The notes: generated by a model not told the origin, from the letters alone. A DNA stretch of 64,000 nucleotides from Mycobacteriaceae bacterium (GCA_019749805.1 JAIEPH010000022.1:62001-126000); one strand, 5' to 3'; counted from the first letter of the stretch, positions 8,719 through 17,373 are shown. Program-made: numbers and translations.

Positions 8719-11124
8719 ATGACAGAGCAGTCCTTTCTGCCAGTTCCGACCAAAGCCGAGCTTGCGATCTCGAAAGGATGGGTTCAGGGCGTCGCACTGG
8801 TCATGGTCTTCGGCTTCATGGTCATGGGCATACTGGCCGCCAGGACCTACACGGACTCGATGCCGCTGCCGCAGCGGGTGGTCGGCCCGGACGGTCAGAC
8901 CCTGTTCACCGAGCAACAGGTCACCGCTGGACAGCAGATCTTCCTGCGCCGCGGTCTGCAGCAGTACGGCTCGATCATGGGCCACGGCGGCTACCTCGGT
9001 CCGGACTACACCGCGGAGTACCTGCGCTTGTCCGCCGACGACGTCGGCCAGCAGCTGCGCGACTCCGGATCGCCGGACCCGACGGCGGACCTGGTCGAAA
9101 TGATGCGGACCAACCGCTACGACAAGGACACCGGCACCCTGCAGTTCACCGCCGAGCAAGTGGCCGCCTTCGACAAGGTCCGTGCTTACTACGCCGACGT
9201 CTTCGGCACCGACTCGACCAAATACGGGCTGATCCCCCAGCTCATCACCGACCCCCAGGAAATCCACGATCTCACCGCGTTTTTCAGCTGGACGGCCTGG
9301 GCCGCCGCAGCCGAGCGTGAGGGTCACGCCTACTCCTACACCAACAACTGGCCACCCGAACAACGCGTCAACAACACTCCGACGGCCGACATCCTGGTCT
9401 GGTCGGCGATGTCGCTGATCGCCCTGCTGGCCGGGCTCGGCGCACTGTTCGCCCTCTACGGCCGGTGGAGCCGCAAAATCGGTTGGCACGCAACCGAAAC
9501 CCCCTCGCTGGCCTTCCGCCAACCCGGCGAAGTGGAGATCACCCCGTCGCAGAAAGCCACCGCCTGGTTCTTCCTCGTCGTCGCGGTGCTCTTCCTCGGG
9601 CAGGCTGTACTCGGCGGCGCCATCGAGCACTACCGCGCCGAGCTGAGCAACTTCTTCGGCTTCGACCTGGCCCAGATCCTGCCGTTCAACCTGGCGAGGA
9701 CCTGGCACGTGCAACTGTCGCTGTTGTGGACGGCGGCATCCTTCCTCGCCGCAGGCATCTTCCTCGCGCCGATCATCTCCGGCCGCGAACCACGGCGACA
9801 GTCGTGGCTGACGTACGGGTTGCTCGGCGCGCTGTTCGTCGTCGTGGCCGGCACCTTGGTGGGCACGGCGTTGAGCACCTTCGGCGTCGACTGGGCCAAG
9901 GGCTCCATCTTCTTCGACCAGCAATGGGAATACCTCGACCTTCCGAGGTTCTGGCAGATTCTGCTGGTCGTCGGGCTGTTCTTGTGGATGGCGATCATCT
10001 TCCGGGCGATCCGCGCGCGTCTGAAGACCGAGAGCAAGCTCAACATGCCGTGGCTGTTCTTCTACGCCGGCCTGGCCATCCCCGCGTTCTACGCCGTCGG
10101 GATGCTCGCCGGTACCCAGACCCACCTGACTGTTGCCGAGTTCTGGCGCTTCTGGGTGGTGCACCTGTGGGTCGAGGACTTCCTCGAATTGTTCACCACG
10201 GTGATGGTCGCCTACATCTTCGTGATGCTCGGCGTGGTGCGCCGCCGGATCGCCATCCAGCTGATCTTCCTCGACGTCATCCTGTACTCGGTGGGCGGCG
10301 TGATCGGCACCATGCACCATCTGTACTTCTCCGGCACGCCAGTGGAACACATGGCCCTTGGCGCGTTCTTCTCTGCGATGGAAGTCATCCCGCTGACCTT
10401 CCTCACCGTCGAGGCGTGGACGTTCCTGCAACTGGGCTCGCGACAGCAGTCGCGCAGCAGCGCACCGTTCCCGCACCGCTGGGCGGTGATGTTCCTTGTC
10501 GCCGTGGGCTTCTGGAACTTCGTCGGTGCGGGCATCTTCGGCTTCCTGATCAACCTGCCGATCGTGTCCTACTACCAGATCGGCACGGCACTGACCGCCA
10601 ACCACGCCCACGGCGCGATGATGGGCGTCTACGGGATGCTCGCCGTCGGTCTGGCGCTGTTCGCCCTGCGCTACATCATCCCGGCGAAGCGATGGCCGGA
10701 CAAACTGGCCAAGCTGTCGTTCTGGTCGCTCAACATCGGCCTGGCGTGGATGGTCTTCGCCACCCTGCTCCCGCTGGGCGTCCTGCAGTTGTGGCACTCC
10801 GTCAACGACGGTTACTACGAGGCGCGCACCCTGGGCTACATCACCCAGTCGGGCAACGTCGTGCTCGAATGGTTGCGGATGCCCGGCGACTTCCTGTTCA
10901 TCCTCGGCGGCGTGCTGCCGTTCGTCTGGATCGCCTGGCTCGGTGTGCGATACGGCATCAAGGCGACCACGCACACGATGCCCGCCGAGACACTGTTCGT
11001 CGAGGAACACGCTCAGGCGGAGGAAGACCGCACCGGGCTGGCGGCGACGGGCGGCGGGTCGTCGCGTTACGCGTCGGATCGCCGGTTGCCTGACGACCAC
11101 GAAACCCTCGGGGGTAGTCCGTGA
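8719..11124 (+). CDS. norB: Quinol-dependent nitric-oxide reductase (qNOR)
   Basis: This 801-residue integral membrane protein belongs to the heme-copper oxidase superfamily, qNOR type. A long extracytoplasmic N-terminal part (LFTEQQVTAGQQIFLRRG, SIMGHGGYLGPDYTAEYL) replaces the NorC-like region of cNORs. The membrane core carries the metal-ligand histidines in TWHVQLSLLW, VVHLWVEDFLELF, TMHHLYFSG and TANHAHGAMMGVYG. It reduces NO to N2O with electrons from quinol, usually for NO detoxification. ATG 8719 follows a G-rich ribosome-binding region; the open frame further upstream overlaps the divergent hydrolase. The end overlaps the next gene by a GTGA junction, so this is the first gene of a four-gene operon. 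Confidence 0.93.
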   Translation: MTEQSFLPVPTKAELAISKGWVQGVALVMVFGFMVMGILAARTYTDSMPLPQRVVGPDGQTLFTEQQVTAGQQIFLRRGLQQYGSIMGHGGYLGPDYTAEYLRLSADDVGQQLRDSGSPDPTADLVEMMRTNRYDKDTGTLQFTAEQVAAFDKVRAYYADVFGTDSTKYGLIPQLITDPQEIHDLTAFFSWTAWAAAAEREGHAYSYTNNWPPEQRVNNTPTADILVWSAMSLIALLAGLGALFALYGRWSRKIGWHATETPSLAFRQPGEVEITPSQKATAWFFLVVAVLFLGQAVLGGAIEHYRAELSNFFGFDLAQILPFNLARTWHVQLSLLWTAASFLAAGIFLAPIISGREPRRQSWLTYGLLGALFVVVAGTLVGTALSTFGVDWAKGSIFFDQQWEYLDLPRFWQILLVVGLFLWMAIIFRAIRARLKTESKLNMPWLFFYAGLAIPAFYAVGMLAGTQTHLTVAEFWRFWVVHLWVEDFLELFTTVMVAYIFVMLGVVRRRIAIQLIFLDVILYSVGGVIGTMHHLYFSGTPVEHMALGAFFSAMEVIPLTFLTVEAWTFLQLGSRQQSRSSAPFPHRWAVMFLVAVGFWNFVGAGIFGFLINLPIVSYYQIGTALTANHAHGAMMGVYGMLAVGLALFALRYIIPAKRWPDKLAKLSFWSLNIGLAWMVFATLLPLGVLQLWHSVNDGYYEARTLGYITQSGNVVLEWLRMPGDFLFILGGVLPFVWIAWLGVRYGIKATTHTMPAETLFVEEHAQAEEDRTGLAATGGGSSRYASDRRLPDDHETLGGSP

Positions 11125-11753
11125 CCACGGGCATCGCGATCGAGACCTGGCTGTCGATCGGATACGCCGCCCTGCTCGTCGTGATCGCCTACGGCATCGA
11201 CACGTTCGCCCGCCGCGCCGCGGCCAAGGTCGAACAACAACGGTCCGGCCCGTTCGTCTACCACGAGGACCACGACGCGTGGCTGTGCCCGCAGGATCAG
11301 TGGTTGTGGCCCAAGTCATTTGACCCCGACAACCGGGTCATGCGCTACCGGGGCAGCCCGACGGTGTGCAACGCCTGCCCGGTCAAGCACTCCTGCACCA
11401 CCTCCAACGACGGCCGCGAGGTGAGCCGCGCGATCGACAGCTGGCCGGCGTCGGAGGCAGCACGCTTTCACCGCGGGATCGCCTGCGCCGTCAGCGCTAT
11501 CGCCGTCATCTGGCCGCTGGCCATGGCGCTGGCGGCCGCCACCGTGCTGGAGACGCTGTTGCTGCTGGGGTGCGCCGTCGCGGTGGGTGTGCTTTCGCTG
11601 CCGCTGTGGTCGCACCTGCGCCGCTCCCCGGCCGTACCGCCGGGCGTGGTGTTCCAGTCGCTCGACGACAATATCGAGGCGCGAAAGCGGTTGGCCGAGG
11701 CTGAAATCCGTCGTCGCACCTCCTACGCATCCGACCGCCGGGAGAAGCGCTGA
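11121..11753 (+). CDS. Cys-rich membrane protein of the nor operon, unknown function
   Basis: A 210-residue protein that I do not recognise as a named family. It has an N-terminal membrane helix (LSIGYAALLVVIAYGI), a soluble segment with the cysteine pattern WLCPQDQWLW...VCNACPVKHSCTTS, then two more membrane helices. The C-x2-CP-x3-C cluster could bind an Fe-S centre or zinc. Its start overlaps the norB stop and its stop overlaps the slipin start (TGATG), so translation is coupled. A role in electron delivery to, or assembly of, the nitric-oxide reductase is inferred only from this position. Confidence 0.75.
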   Translation: MTTGIAIETWLSIGYAALLVVIAYGIDTFARRAAAKVEQQRSGPFVYHEDHDAWLCPQDQWLWPKSFDPDNRVMRYRGSPTVCNACPVKHSCTTSNDGREVSRAIDSWPASEAARFHRGIACAVSAIAVIWPLAMALAAATVLETLLLLGCAVAVGVLSLPLWSHLRRSPAVPPGVVFQSLDDNIEARKRLAEAEIRRRTSYASDRREKR

Positions 11754-12580
11754 TGAGTGGTCCGTCGACTGTCGCCGTCGTAGTCCTGGTCGCGCTGCTC
11801 GTCGCCGTGGTGATCGCGTCACTGCGCATCGTCAAGGAGTACGAACGCGGTGTGGCCTTCCGCCTCGGCCGGTTACGTGGACCGCTGGGACCGGGAATCG
11901 TCGTCGTTTTACCCGGCATCGACAAGCTCGTGCGCGTCGACCTGCGCACGGTGACGCTGACCATCCCGCCCCAGGAGGTCATCACCCGCGACAACGTCAC
12001 TGCGCGCGTCAACGCCGTCGTCCTGTTCCGGGTGACCGATCCGACGAAATCCGTGATGGCGGTTGAGAACTTCGCGGTCGCCACCTCTCAGATCGCCCAG
12101 ACCACGCTGCGTTCGGTGGTCGGACGCGCCGACCTCGACACGCTGCTGGCCCACCGCGCCGATCTCAACGAGGACCTGGCGGCGTCCATCGCGAGCCAGA
12201 CCGAACCCTGGGGGGTCAAGGTCGAAGTCGTCGAGATCAAGGACGTCGAGATTCCCGAGATGATGCAGCGGGCGATGGCCCGCGAGGCCGAGGCCGAGCG
12301 CGAGCGTCGCGCCAAGGTGATCAGCGCGCACGGCGAATTGCAGGCCTCCGCGGAATTACGCGATGCCGCAATAACACTCAGTGAGAGTCCGGCGTCGCTG
12401 CAGTTGCGCTATCTGCAGACCCTGCTGGAACTCGGCGCCGATCAGAACTCGACTGTCGTTTTCCCGATCCCGATGGATATCGTCCGCCCGTTCCTCGAGG
12501 GTGGCCGGACCAATTCGACGAACGACGCGGGCGGCGGCGACGCCGTCCCCCACATCAGGAGGGTGAGATCCGATGACTAA
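11753..12580 (+). CDS. SPFH/stomatin-like protein (slipin)
   Basis: A 275-residue SPFH-domain protein. It has one N-terminal membrane helix, then IVKEYERGVAFRLGRLRGPLGPG and VDLRTVTLTIPPQEVITRDNV, the standard slipin opening, followed by the LRSVVGRADLDTLLAHR helix and a charged coiled-coil region (MAREAEAERERRAKVI). Slipins form membrane rings or scaffolds and often sit beside proteases or membrane enzymes. Here it lies inside the norB operon, one base overlapping the gene before and eight bases overlapping the gene after. A role in stabilising the reductase in the membrane is an inference. Confidence 0.88.
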   Translation: MSGPSTVAVVVLVALLVAVVIASLRIVKEYERGVAFRLGRLRGPLGPGIVVVLPGIDKLVRVDLRTVTLTIPPQEVITRDNVTARVNAVVLFRVTDPTKSVMAVENFAVATSQIAQTTLRSVVGRADLDTLLAHRADLNEDLAASIASQTEPWGVKVEVVEIKDVEIPEMMQRAMAREAEAERERRAKVISAHGELQASAELRDAAITLSESPASLQLRYLQTLLELGADQNSTVVFPIPMDIVRPFLEGGRTNSTNDAGGGDAVPHIRRVRSDD

Positions 12581-12902
12581 CGCAGCACCTGATCCTGGCA
12601 TCACCGCGCCGGGCGGTGACGACGTCGACGCTCCCGAGGTCGGCCGCCCCGTCGTCCTCGAACCCACGCCGCCGGGGATGTGGCGGGCGCTGCTGGGGAT
12701 GGCGGTCGCCGTACTGGCGCCGATGCTGGGTTTCCTCGTCGGCGGCGTCTTCGGTGCCGGCACGATAGGCGAATCGATGGATCCGATGTTCATCTCGCTG
12801 TTCGTCGGCATCGTGATCGGCGGGATCGGCCTGCTGGTCGCGCTGTCCGGTGGGGGCCTGCTGTGGCGGCACTTCCATCGAGAAGATGAGGCCGAGTTCT
12901 GA
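12573..12902 (+). CDS. Small two-helix membrane protein of the nor operon
   Basis: A 109-residue protein with an acidic, proline-rich N-terminus (about 45 residues) and two membrane helices (LGMAVAVLAPMLGFLVGGVFG and FVGIVIGGIGLLVALSG). The ATG overlaps the slipin stop by eight bases, so it is the last gene of the norB operon. No family is recognised. Its function is unknown; co-transcription with the reductase suggests a membrane-associated accessory. Confidence 0.72.
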   Translation: MTNAAPDPGITAPGGDDVDAPEVGRPVVLEPTPPGMWRALLGMAVAVLAPMLGFLVGGVFGAGTIGESMDPMFISLFVGIVIGGIGLLVALSGGGLLWRHFHREDEAEF

Positions 12903-13179
12903 TCCGTCGGTCAGGCGGTGTGCTGCCCGCGTGGATGTGGCCGAGTCGTGGCTCAGGCACCAACTTGTCGAACGTCACATCATTAGCTGATCGTTGACGC
13001 GGGCCACTATCTGCGGTGGCGCCAACTGGTCTGGATTGCTGAAGGATTCGCCGATCTGGCCCTTGTGAGCTGCGATTTCACCGCTAGCAGGGCATCGCGG
13101 CGGATCACGGTTATCGGGACGTCAAGCGATCTGGGTGGTTGCTCAGCGCGCTCGGGCGTGTCGGTAGGGTGCGCGTCCG
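12903..13179. other. Intergenic region with no recognised gene
   Basis: About 280 bp separate the nor operon from the next secreted protein. Short open frames on both strands look like composition shadows. It should contain the promoter of the gene at 13180 and possibly a terminator for the nor operon, but I could not identify a convincing hairpin or promoter hexamers. Confidence 0.5.
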
Positions 13180-13797
13180 ATGGGAAGACACGCATTACCC
13201 AAAACGCGGCGGCGGCCGCTGGCGTCCGTGGCTGCGGGCGTCGTCTCTGCCGCGACTTTGTTGGTTGTCGGCGCGGACAGTTATCCGCAGGTCAGTAGCG
13301 ACGCCTCGTGCTGCACAGAGGTCGCGACGGCGACACCGGCGCTGGTAGCGGCGCACCCGATCGGTCCCGAACCGGCCCGCTTGGCCGTGCCGCCCACGTT
13401 GCCCCCCAGCGTTGCGCGGGAGACCGGACTCCAGGTCAAAACCATTTTGGCGGCACGTTCGGTCAGCGCAGAGTTTCCCGAGATTCTTGACATCGGCGGA
13501 GTCCGGTCGGATCCCTTGAAATGGCATCCGCACGGATTGGCGATCGACGTGATGATCCCGAACGCTCGCTCGGCAGCCGGGAAAGCGCTCGGGGACAGTG
13601 TGCTCGCGTACGTCCTGAAGAACGCGGACCGCTTCGGCGTGAATCACGCCATCTGGAGGCAGACCATCTACCGGCCCAACGGCTCGCAAAGAGCGATGTC
13701 GGACGGCGGCTCAGACACGGCCAACCATTACGACCATGTTCACATCGCGACGGACGGCGGCGGATATCCGCGGGATGGCCAGACCTACCTCCGCTGA
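13180..13797 (+). CDS. Secreted M15-like/ARB_07466-type domain protein
   Basis: A 205-residue exported protein with an arginine-rich N-terminus followed by a hydrophobic signal segment (LASVAAGVVSAATLLVVGADS). The mature domain has KWHPHGLAIDVMIPN and a closing NHYDHVHIATDGGG, the His/Asp zinc-ligand pattern of the M15-like domain found in many mycobacterial secreted proteins (often annotated ARB_07466-like). A peptidoglycan-binding or peptidase role is plausible, but the catalytic set is not complete enough to be certain. It stands alone on the + strand. Confidence 0.7.
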   Translation: MGRHALPKTRRRPLASVAAGVVSAATLLVVGADSYPQVSSDASCCTEVATATPALVAAHPIGPEPARLAVPPTLPPSVARETGLQVKTILAARSVSAEFPEILDIGGVRSDPLKWHPHGLAIDVMIPNARSAAGKALGDSVLAYVLKNADRFGVNHAIWRQTIYRPNGSQRAMSDGGSDTANHYDHVHIATDGGGYPRDGQTYLR

Positions 13798-13847
13798 TAC
13801 GGCGGCGCGGTGACGCTGCCCCGCGGGGAGGGGTACAACGGTGACAT

Positions 13848-14063
13848 ATGAAATATGCGCTCGGTGCCCTCTATCTGGCGGGGTGGTTGACCACCACGTT
13901 CCTGTTGCTGCGCAGCGGCGCGTTCGCCGACGAGAGTCGCCGCAAGCACCGCGCGATCGCCGGAATCGTCGGCGCGGTGTTCGCGTTCGCGCTTGCGGCG
14001 GTATGGCCCCTTTCGGGCTGGATATTGCCGTTCCTGCGCTCCGCGATGGACGACGACGGCTGA
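13848..14063 (+). CDS. Small two-helix membrane protein
   Basis: A 71-residue protein with two hydrophobic helices (ALGALYLAGWLTTTFLLL and IAGIVGAVFAFALAAVWPLSG) separated by a short charged loop (ADESRRKHR), ending in an acidic tail. It has good GC-biased codon use and ATG 13848. No family is recognised and its function is unknown. It converges with the hemerythrin gene, 4 bp apart. Confidence 0.6.
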   Translation: MKYALGALYLAGWLTTTFLLLRSGAFADESRRKHRAIAGIVGAVFAFALAAVWPLSGWILPFLRSAMDDDG

Positions 14064-14067
14064 TCGC

Positions 14068-14592
14068 TCAGGAGTGCTCGGCGATGTAGTCGTCGGCGTC
14101 CTTGTCGCGGTTGTCGACGTTGATCGTCGTCTCGCGATCGGCGTGGAACCGCAGCCACTGCATCGCCAAATCGTGCCGGAGCTCCAGGGAAGCGCTCTTG
14201 ATGAAGTCCGGCATCGCCTCGCGCTCTTCCTCGTCCAGGTGTTCGCCGTTCTGCTTGCGGGCCTCGAAAACGGCGTCGAACCATTCCTCGGTGCCCGGCT
14301 TGTGTTGGCGTGAACGACGAATCGCGTCGCGGATGGCGTTGTGGTCGGTGATGGCGTCCTCGGTTTCGTCTTCCGGGTCACCCTCGGGATTGCCGCGGTC
14401 CTCGCTGCCGCCGTGCTTGAGCAGCGCCGGGTAGAACACGGCCTCCTCGGCTTCGGCGTGGACATCGAGGCGGGCACCGAGGGCGTCCCAGATCGCGGCG
14501 AGCTCGGCGTCGGTTTTCGCGTCGTCGAGCCGGAAGAACTGGCGACGAATCCAGTCGTGGTCGGCGTATACCAGGTCGATGATGTCCGCCAT
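14068..14592 (-). CDS. Hemerythrin HHE cation-binding domain protein
   Basis: A 174-residue protein with the four-helix hemerythrin signature: LVYADHDWIRRQFF in helix 1, DVHAEAEEAVFYPALLKH in helix 2, ITDHNAIRDAIRRS in helix 3 and NGEHLDEEEREAMPDF in helix 4. These His and Glu/Asp residues bind a di-iron centre. Bacterial HHE proteins sense or buffer O2, NO or iron. It lies 13 bp after the sucrase/ferredoxin-like gene, and so is probably in the same transcript as the JmjC oxygenase and the repeat peptide upstream. Confidence 0.88.
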   Translation of the reverse strand: MADIIDLVYADHDWIRRQFFRLDDAKTDAELAAIWDALGARLDVHAEAEEAVFYPALLKHGGSEDRGNPEGDPEDETEDAITDHNAIRDAIRRSRQHKPGTEEWFDAVFEARKQNGEHLDEEEREAMPDFIKSASLELRHDLAMQWLRFHADRETTINVDNRDKDADDYIAEHS

Positions 14593-14605
14593 GCAAACAG
14601 CCTCC

Positions 14606-15490
14606 TCAGTCCGACGAGATCGATACTAATTCGAACGTGCGCACCGCGCCGGGAACCGTGGCGCGGCACATGGACAGCAGCGGTTCCGACATCTTTTCTG
14701 CCAGAACGACATTCACGGAGCCCGAGTCCGTGCGGAGTTCGACGCGGATTTCGTGCTCCGCGTGTTCGACCTTCAGCGGTGACAGGGCGTCGATGCGGTC
14801 CTCGCCCAGGGACTCGCGCGCGAAGTACTGCGCGGCTTGCACCGGGTGGGCTAGGGACGTGCGTCCGCGCAGATATCTGTGGTCCAGCCGGCCGTCGAGG
14901 TATTTGGCCACCAGGCCGGCGGAGTCGGTCGAGTCGACGCGTCCGTAGCACAGGCCCTCGGGCAGGATCAGCATGGTGGCGGCGAACCGGTCGCCGCCCA
15001 AATGCGAACATTCCCAGGTGAATTCGGGGTATTGGGCCGCGATGGCCGACGCCGCGCTCCGTCCGCGCACGGCGCAACACTGGTCGTGCTTGCCATGCGC
15101 GCAGACCGCGACGAGTGGGCCGTCGACCCGATCACCGTCCGAGCCGTCCAGGACGATGTCGAGGTATCCGCGGGCGTCGTCGACCTCCCCGCCGTAGAGC
15201 GCTTCGCTGCCCTCCTCGCAATGCGCGATGAACCATCGCCAGCGCGGTGTCGCATCCCGGCGTCCCGGCCTGCGTATCGCGGTGACCCGCAGGCCCTGCG
15301 CTTCGATGCGGCGGCAGATGCTGCGTCCGAGTTCGCGGTCGATGAGAGAGGGCGAGTCGAGGAATGCCGATTGGCCCCAGCCGCCGGACAATTCGAGCAT
15401 CACCCAGGACCGTCCCGCACCGGCCGTGCCGTAGATGGGGTCGTTGCGCATCAGCGATTGGTCGCTGCACGGCGTGCGTTTGGGGCTCAC
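14606..15490 (-). CDS. Sucrase/ferredoxin-like (thioredoxin-fold Fe-S) protein
   Basis: A 294-residue member of the sucraseferredoxin-like family. The diagnostic block is VAVCAHGKHDQCCAVRGRSAA, with the cysteine pair/histidine set of thioredoxin-like [2Fe-2S] proteins, followed by TWECSHLGGDRFAATMLILPEGLCYGRV. The family is expected to bind an iron-sulfur cluster and act as an electron carrier; the name comes from a yeast clone and does not mean sucrase activity. It starts at a GTG that overlaps the stop of the JmjC oxygenase gene (GTGA), implying coupled translation. Confidence 0.82.
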   Translation of the reverse strand: MSPKRTPCSDQSLMRNDPIYGTAGAGRSWVMLELSGGWGQSAFLDSPSLIDRELGRSICRRIEAQGLRVTAIRRPGRRDATPRWRWFIAHCEEGSEALYGGEVDDARGYLDIVLDGSDGDRVDGPLVAVCAHGKHDQCCAVRGRSAASAIAAQYPEFTWECSHLGGDRFAATMLILPEGLCYGRVDSTDSAGLVAKYLDGRLDHRYLRGRTSLAHPVQAAQYFARESLGEDRIDALSPLKVEHAEHEIRVELRTDSGSVNVVLAEKMSEPLLSMCRATVPGAVRTFELVSISSD

Positions 15491-16695
15491 TCGTGCGCCG
15501 CCGCCACGACCGCCTCGCGTAACAGCCGGCGAATGAGGACTTCTGCGTCGGCGTGGTTGAGGCCGGGCAGTGTTTCTGCGTCCGCGACGAGTCCGTGTTG
15601 CAGTGCCTCGACCGCAGCGGCGCAGGATTCGGGAAACGTGATGGTCTTGTTTGGCAGTCGCAGGCGCACCTGGTCACCGAGGTGCTCGAGCGTGCCGATC
15701 AGCCCCTGGCGCCATCGAACTCGCAGCGCGACTGCCGCGGCCATGGCGTCCAAAGTGGCGAGGGGCCGTACCGCGACGGGCCGGGTCTTTTGCGCGTGAC
15801 GGTCCGACAACTCGGCGGCTGCTGCGTCGCTGAGGTCGGCGGCTCGGTCCCGTACGACGTCGGCCAGCTGTGCCATCACTTTGCTTGTCGTCGAGGCCAT
15901 TTCGCTGCGATCGGTGGCATCGATGCCCAGGGGTAGAGATTTCCTGAACTCTTCGTCCTCGGCGAGTGTGTCGACGACCGCGCGTACCACGTCGAGGTAC
16001 GTCAGCGCCGACACTCCGATCGTCAGGTGAATTGACGTGGTGTCCAGAGATCGGGCGGAATGCACCCAACCGCGGGGCAGATAGAGCGCGTCGCCCGCCT
16101 GCAGGACTGTGTCGATGATCGGAGCATCGGCGGCGCGTGTGGTGATGGCGTCGCGGTGCTCGGTCCACGGCTGCGAGTCCAGTGGGTGCTGGTGCACGGG
16201 TTCGTGCACGGTCCAGCGCTTCTCGCCGGCGGCTTGCAAGACGAAGACGTCGTGGACGTCGTAATGGGGCTCGAATCCCTGGGCGTCCGGCGGGGTGATG
16301 TAGGCGTTGGCCTGCACGGGATGACCGAGGTCGTCGGTGAGGCCGCGAACGAAATCGATCAGCGGGGGCCACAAGCGGTGCAGCCCCTGCAGGACGATCG
16401 TCGCCCCGGCGGCGAATTCGGCCAGCACCTTGGCGGAGTCGACCTGATCGGGCATCTCGGCGCCGAAGCCGGCCGGTCCGGTGTAGCAACTGCGGGCCAG
16501 GACGTCGCCGGTCTTGGCCATCCGGATGAAGGGCGCGCGGACCCCGCGCTCAGCGATGAGCTCATCCACCGTGGTGGGTGAGAGGAGATCGCTGAAGTCG
16601 CGGGGCAGCGCGGTGTGGCGACTGAGCAGGGGTTTGCGGCCCCAATAGTCGGTGGCGAAGGCACCGGTATCAGTCGCCACACACCGGCTCAGCAT
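15487..16695 (-). CDS. JmjC/cupin-like Fe(II)/2-oxoglutarate oxygenase (ribosomal-oxygenase-like)
   Basis: A 402-residue protein of the JmjC cupin superfamily, RoxA/NO66/MINA53-like branch. The core is EPHYDVHDVFVLQAAGEKRWTVHEP, where H-x-D gives two iron ligands, and GDALYLPRGWVHSARSLDTTSIHLTIG supplies the distal histidine. The C-terminal part is a winged-helix-type region, as in bacterial ribosomal oxygenases. Relatives hydroxylate Arg, His or Asp side chains on ribosomal or other proteins. ATG 16695 is chosen because GAGG, overlapping the upstream stop codon, lies at ribosome-binding distance. The gene directly upstream encodes a tiny repeat peptide, which could be the substrate. Confidence 0.82.
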   Translation of the reverse strand: MLSRCVATDTGAFATDYWGRKPLLSRHTALPRDFSDLLSPTTVDELIAERGVRAPFIRMAKTGDVLARSCYTGPAGFGAEMPDQVDSAKVLAEFAAGATIVLQGLHRLWPPLIDFVRGLTDDLGHPVQANAYITPPDAQGFEPHYDVHDVFVLQAAGEKRWTVHEPVHQHPLDSQPWTEHRDAITTRAADAPIIDTVLQAGDALYLPRGWVHSARSLDTTSIHLTIGVSALTYLDVVRAVVDTLAEDEEFRKSLPLGIDATDRSEMASTTSKVMAQLADVVRDRAADLSDAAAAELSDRHAQKTRPVAVRPLATLDAMAAAVALRVRWRQGLIGTLEHLGDQVRLRLPNKTITFPESCAAAVEALQHGLVADAETLPGLNHADAEVLIRRLLREAVVAAAHE

Positions 16696-16702
16696 GTCGG
16701 CC

Positions 16703-16894
16703 TCAGGCGGTTCCGTCGGCACCGCCGTCGTGGCCCTCGGGGTTGGAGCCGCCGTCGGCCGTGCCCTCGCCGCCCTTTTCCTCGCTGGCGGTTCCGTCGG
16801 CGCCGCCGTCGTGGCCTTCGGGGTTGGAGCCGCCGTCGGCCGTACCTTCTCCGCCGCCGCCTGCTGTCGTCATGTCGTCATCGTCGAGTGCCAT
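16703..16894 (-). CDS. 63-residue Gly/Asp-rich repeat peptide upstream of JmjC oxygenase
   Basis: A small acidic protein starting MALDDDDMTTAGGGG. It consists mostly of two identical 21-residue units (EGTADGGSNPEGHDGGADGT + A) separated by SEEKGG. Start ATG 16894 has AAAGGA at 6-base spacing, an ideal ribosome-binding site. The stop codon lies 7 bases before the oxygenase ATG. There are no cysteines or membrane segments. The repeat contains Asn, His and Asp, the residues that JmjC/FIH-type enzymes hydroxylate, so it may be a modified peptide (RiPP-like precursor) or a metal-binding peptide. Function is not known. Confidence 0.7.
   Translation of the reverse strand: MALDDDDMTTAGGGGEGTADGGSNPEGHDGGADGTASEEKGGEGTADGGSNPEGHDGGADGTA
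16706..16849 (-). repeat. Two 63-bp direct repeats, 81-bp period, inside the repeat peptide
   Basis: The two copies lie at 16706-16768 and 16787-16849, encode the same 21 residues and differ at only a few synonymous positions. Protein identity with DNA divergence at third positions suggests selection on the peptide sequence. Confidence 0.85.
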
Positions 16895-16999
16895 GATCAT
16901 TCCTTTCGTGGGCTGCAATCATGCTCTTCGGGTGTTCACCCCCCAAGCGCAGCCCAAACGCGGTAACGAGGGCAATTTCGCCGTCGATATCGGGCGAGC

Positions 17000-17275
17000 C
17001 TAGACGGTGTCCCGCGCATCGTCTGCGGCAGAAGTGTGAGTGAGCTGACCATCAGGTTCGACGTGCACGGTGCCGTCCTCATGGGCTCCCGGCAGGTCCG
17101 GCATCTCATGACGATTACCTGGTGAGCGTCGGCGGAGGAACCACATCAGCACACCCACCGACGTCGCCCCAGCCGCGATCACCGTCGGCCACGCCAAGGC
17201 CTGAGCGAGCCAGACGCGCCGCTGGGCCTTGACGATCCGCTGTTCTGCATGCCGGAGCCGGGTCAGCTTGTTCAT
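17000..17275 (-). CDS. Small membrane protein, unknown
   Basis: A 91-residue protein with a basic amphipathic N-terminus (MNKLTRLRHAEQRIVKAQRR), one membrane helix (AWPTVIAAGATSVGVLMWFL), and a polar acidic C-terminus. This topology and normal codon bias suggest a real gene, but no family is recognised. The start codon and expression are uncertain. Confidence 0.5.
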   Translation of the reverse strand: MNKLTRLRHAEQRIVKAQRRVWLAQALAWPTVIAAGATSVGVLMWFLRRRSPGNRHEMPDLPGAHEDGTVHVEPDGQLTHTSAADDARDTV

Positions 17276-17373
17276 GCCTGCCGGGATGCCCAGGACGAAC
17301 CCGCAGAAAACCAGCAGGGGTCGAGATCCGCAACGAGGGGTTGGGCGCTGGGACGCGGACTGGAGCCACTATC

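Noticed and set aside
8560..11319. 919-codon open frame on the - strand
   Set aside because: It lies antisense to norB. Its composition (Arg, Gly, Glu, His) is typical of GC-rich shadow frames, and qNOR motifs are clear on the + strand.
16615..16896. Arg-rich + strand frame over the repeat peptide
   Set aside because: It has no ribosome-binding site, and the minus-strand peptide has an ideal one and is coupled to the oxygenase.
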